A stretch of DNA of 7,002 nucleotides, taken from the NCBI GenBank assembly GCA_937894585.1, contig CALBGO010000072.1, forward strand, positions 1 through 7,002, in the 5' to 3' direction. Below the pieces are notes generated by a model. The model worked only from the letters and a program-made list of their open reading frames with translations. It was not told the DNA's origin and did not search any database. How positions within the stretch are numbered: position 1 is the first letter of the stretch; every line of letters begins with the position of its first letter. The position numbers were made by a program, and so were the translations under genes. This DNA comes from an uncultured Eubacterium sp. (GTDB lineage: Bacteria > Bacillota > Clostridia > Peptostreptococcales > Anaerovoracaceae). This document shows positions 5,724 to 7,002 of this stretch, in pieces.

Positions 5724-5924
5724 TTATGAGCATATCCCTGTGATTTTCACCTTAACCTGCAAGATATCTTCTGTATGATGTACGACTTCAAAGCTTACTG
5801 TTCTCCAGTCATCAGTCTCCGTGTCGTACATCGCAATTGATTCACTTTCTAAAATTTCCTGACCGTCCCCGGATCCGCTCCAAAGTTCGCCCAAATAGTA
5901 GATTTCACCAACTTCTACAACTTC
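5724..5924 (-). pseudogene. reading frame without a usual start, probably 5'-truncated gene
   Basis: The minus strand is open for 66 codons here: VEVGEIYYLGELWSGSGDGQ, EILESESIAMYDTETDDW, then VSFEVVHHTEDILQVKVKIT and a stop. The composition is protein-like, with alternating hydrophobic residues suggesting beta strands (SFEVV, VKVKITGI), and the stop lies 17 bases before the next gene. There is no ATG before codon 32 and no GTG. A TTG at 5894-5892 has no binding site. The frame is closed by TAA at 5927-5925, right beside a 15-bp hairpin. Most likely the 5' end has been lost; use of TTG is the alternative. I do not recognise the family. Confidence 0.5.
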
Positions 5925-5931
5925 TTACTTC

Positions 5932-5963
5932 CCCGGTTCTATCAACGAGTTGATAGAACCGGG
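5932..5963. repeat. perfect 15-bp hairpin
   Basis: CCCGGTTCTATCAAC (5932-5946), two bases GA, then GTTGATAGAACCGGG (5949-5963). It lies 13 bases downstream of the SSB-like stop. On the minus strand no T-run follows, so it is not a normal terminator for that gene. On the plus strand CGAATTTTTAATTTT follows, which would suit a terminator for which no upstream gene is visible. Confidence 0.75.
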
Positions 5964-5976
5964 CGAATTTTTAATT

Positions 5977-6270
5977 TTATTCTTCATCTTCCTCAAATTC
6001 GAAAACAGTTACGATTGTATAATTTTTTTCCTTTTCTTTATTATAGAAATTCTCAATTTTTCCGGAAGTAATCACAATTCTGTCCTTATCTGTAAGCCCT
6101 AATGCTTTTTCATAAGCATCACCCACAAAATTTGCTCTCCAAGAACAATACTGATACTTGCCGTCCTGGTCTTTTCCTTCCAAAGTACTGATATTCGCCA
6201 CCACGGTATTCTTTCTTTTCTCTGCCCGTTTTGCATCAAAAACGGTTGCTTTTACTTTTCCTAACTGCAT
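5977..6270 (-). CDS. OB-fold / single-stranded-DNA-binding-like protein
   Basis: A 97-residue protein whose strand pattern suggests a minimal OB fold. GKVKATVFDAKRAEKRKNTV forms the first strands, and YCSWRANFVGDAYEKALGL resembles the central SSB segment in which a strand with W and F is followed by a helix. DRIVITSGKIENFYNKEKEK and YTIVTVFEFEEDEE give the last strands and an acidic tail. It is shorter than housekeeping SSB and lacks the usual DDDIPF-like end, so it is more like the small SSB-type proteins found on plasmids and conjugative elements. It could protect single strands during transfer or replication. AAGGAG lies about seven bases before the ATG. Confidence 0.55.
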   Translation of the reverse strand: MQLGKVKATVFDAKRAEKRKNTVVANISTLEGKDQDGKYQYCSWRANFVGDAYEKALGLTDKDRIVITSGKIENFYNKEKEKNYTIVTVFEFEEDEE

Positions 6271-6294
6271 AATCTGCTCCTTTCTTTTCGGCTA

Positions 6295-6315
6295 TGGCGG
6301 AGACTTGCTCCGCCA
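6295..6315. repeat. perfect 8-bp hairpin between DUF5688 and SSB-like genes
   Basis: TGGCGGAG (6295-6302), loop ACTTG, CTCCGCCA (6308-6315). It lies between two genes read on the minus strand, 24 bases before the SSB-like ATG. No T-run follows on either strand, so it is more likely an mRNA stability or processing hairpin than a terminator. Confidence 0.6.
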
Positions 6316-6332
6316 ACTGCCCATTCTTTAAC

Positions 6333-6884
6333 TTACTTGTTGTTATAAATTACATCTATTTCATCCGTTTCCCTATGGTAAACATAGATGTTGTCAGATA
6401 AAACTTCATCATTTGCAACTGCTGTACGATTGATGTGGTAAACCATATCCAATAGATTCTGCGTATCTCCGTTTTCCATCGGCACGATTATCGTTTCATG
6501 TATCGAAGAAGGCAAAATGTAGAAATCCTGTTCCATCACACTTGCAATAGTTTTCATCATGTCATTATAAAGCAAGGTCACCGCTCCATAAAGCTTTGCT
6601 TCGTTTGTAACGATGATCGGCGATATCATATCACCTTTTTCTGTCTGTGGAAAAAACGGTATGGTACTTTTCCCGAAAACTATCGGTGTATTCTCAGTAG
6701 CAAGCTTATAGAGTTCTTCTTCTGTTAGTCCCATCATATCTGCAAGGGAATTTGTAATCGTTGCTGAACTAATCCCATCTTCAGAGTTTTCGATTATCAC
6801 TTTATAGACAATCGCAAGGTCTAAAAACTCTCTGTGCGGAATATCTTTCAGATTTTTTTCATTCCGGCCTTTGTTTATAAGCAT
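6333..6884 (-). CDS. DUF5688 family protein, N-terminally truncated
   Basis: The 183 residues match my memory of the C-terminal half of DUF5688 proteins, a family of unknown function common in Lachnospiraceae accessory regions. Conserved-looking stretches are LKDIPHREFLDLAIVYKV (residues 12-29), GLTEEELYKLATENTP, the AKLYGAVTLLYNDMM segment, DFYILPSSIHETIIVP (near 120-136) and LSDNIYVYHRET near the end. Full members are about 300 residues, so roughly the first hundred are missing. The frame stays open for 26 codons upstream of the ATG, to 6962. There PVVGQVINNKEKIVY still fits the family, and a TGA at 6965-6963 then closes it. The ATG has only a distant AAGGAAA. It is therefore probably a decayed gene, or one starting at an internal site. 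Confidence 0.7.
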   Translation of the reverse strand: MLINKGRNEKNLKDIPHREFLDLAIVYKVIIENSEDGISSATITNSLADMMGLTEEELYKLATENTPIVFGKSTIPFFPQTEKGDMISPIIVTNEAKLYGAVTLLYNDMMKTIASVMEQDFYILPSSIHETIIVPMENGDTQNLLDMVYHINRTAVANDEVLSDNIYVYHRETDEIDVIYNNK

Positions 6885-7002
6885 ATAAACGATTTTTTCC
6901 TTGTTGTTAATTACTTGCCCTACAACAGGTCTGCGTTTATATGACTTAACGTAAGTGCCTAATCAGAGGGTGGATTGTGATTTGACCTTGAAGCCGTCAT
7001 AA

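Noticed and set aside
516..6990. Possible terminal inverted repeats: AGGTCA-containing sequence at 516-540 and, on the minus strand, near 6988-6960.
   Set aside because: The match needs gaps of several bases, and the left copy is explained by the transposase terminator. I do not accept it as element ends.
6885..7002. The right edge as part of another gene or an RNA.
   Set aside because: Apart from the 26-codon upward extension of the DUF5688 frame, all frames are short, and only a weak 5-bp inverted repeat (6944-6956) is visible.

Overview
The window looks like an accessory region of a low-GC Gram-positive chromosome, most likely a gut Clostridia/Lachnospiraceae species. The grounds are the A+T-rich base composition, strong AGGAGG-type ribosome binding sites, a tRNA-Leu gene, a MOBP (MobP2-like) relaxase with Sel1-type repeats, and a DUF5688 protein, a family I know mainly from Lachnospiraceae. 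This is recognition from memory; no search was run. Every gene I accept is on the minus strand.

Layout from the left. Positions 1-51 look like the 5' end of a group II intron that begins directly after the tRNA-Leu terminator (52-87). The tRNA-Leu(CAG) gene is at 87-169 with its promoter at 211-238. Positions 239-509 hold no gene but contain A-tracts, palindromes and a 19-bp direct repeat. A terminator at 510-535 closes a compact five-gene operon that reads, in order of transcription: a ribbon-helix-helix (RHH) protein (4379), a second RHH protein (3980), the relaxase (3663), an unknown 107-residue protein (2037) and an IS30-type DDE transposase (1694-561). Gaps between these genes are only -1 to 19 bases.

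Upstream, 4440-4640 is a gene-free, hairpin-rich stretch with the properties of an origin of transfer. It contains a MOBP-type CATCCTG core next to an inverted repeat. Beyond it lie a PD-(D/E)XK nuclease-like gene coupled to a catalytically gutted serine recombinase. Upstream of that pair is an array of palindromes resembling a res site, then two small unknown reading frames, one of them apparently without a start. An OB-fold/SSB-like gene and an N-terminally truncated DUF5688 gene complete the window.

My interpretation is an integrative mobilizable element. The RHH proteins and relaxase would process oriT, a helper conjugation system would supply the channel, and the IS30-type transposase, made from the same operon, would excise and integrate the element. 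This recalls ICE6013 of Staphylococcus aureus, which uses an IS30-like transposase. The serine recombinase remnant and its palindromes look like a decayed or repurposed resolution module. I could not define either end of the element.
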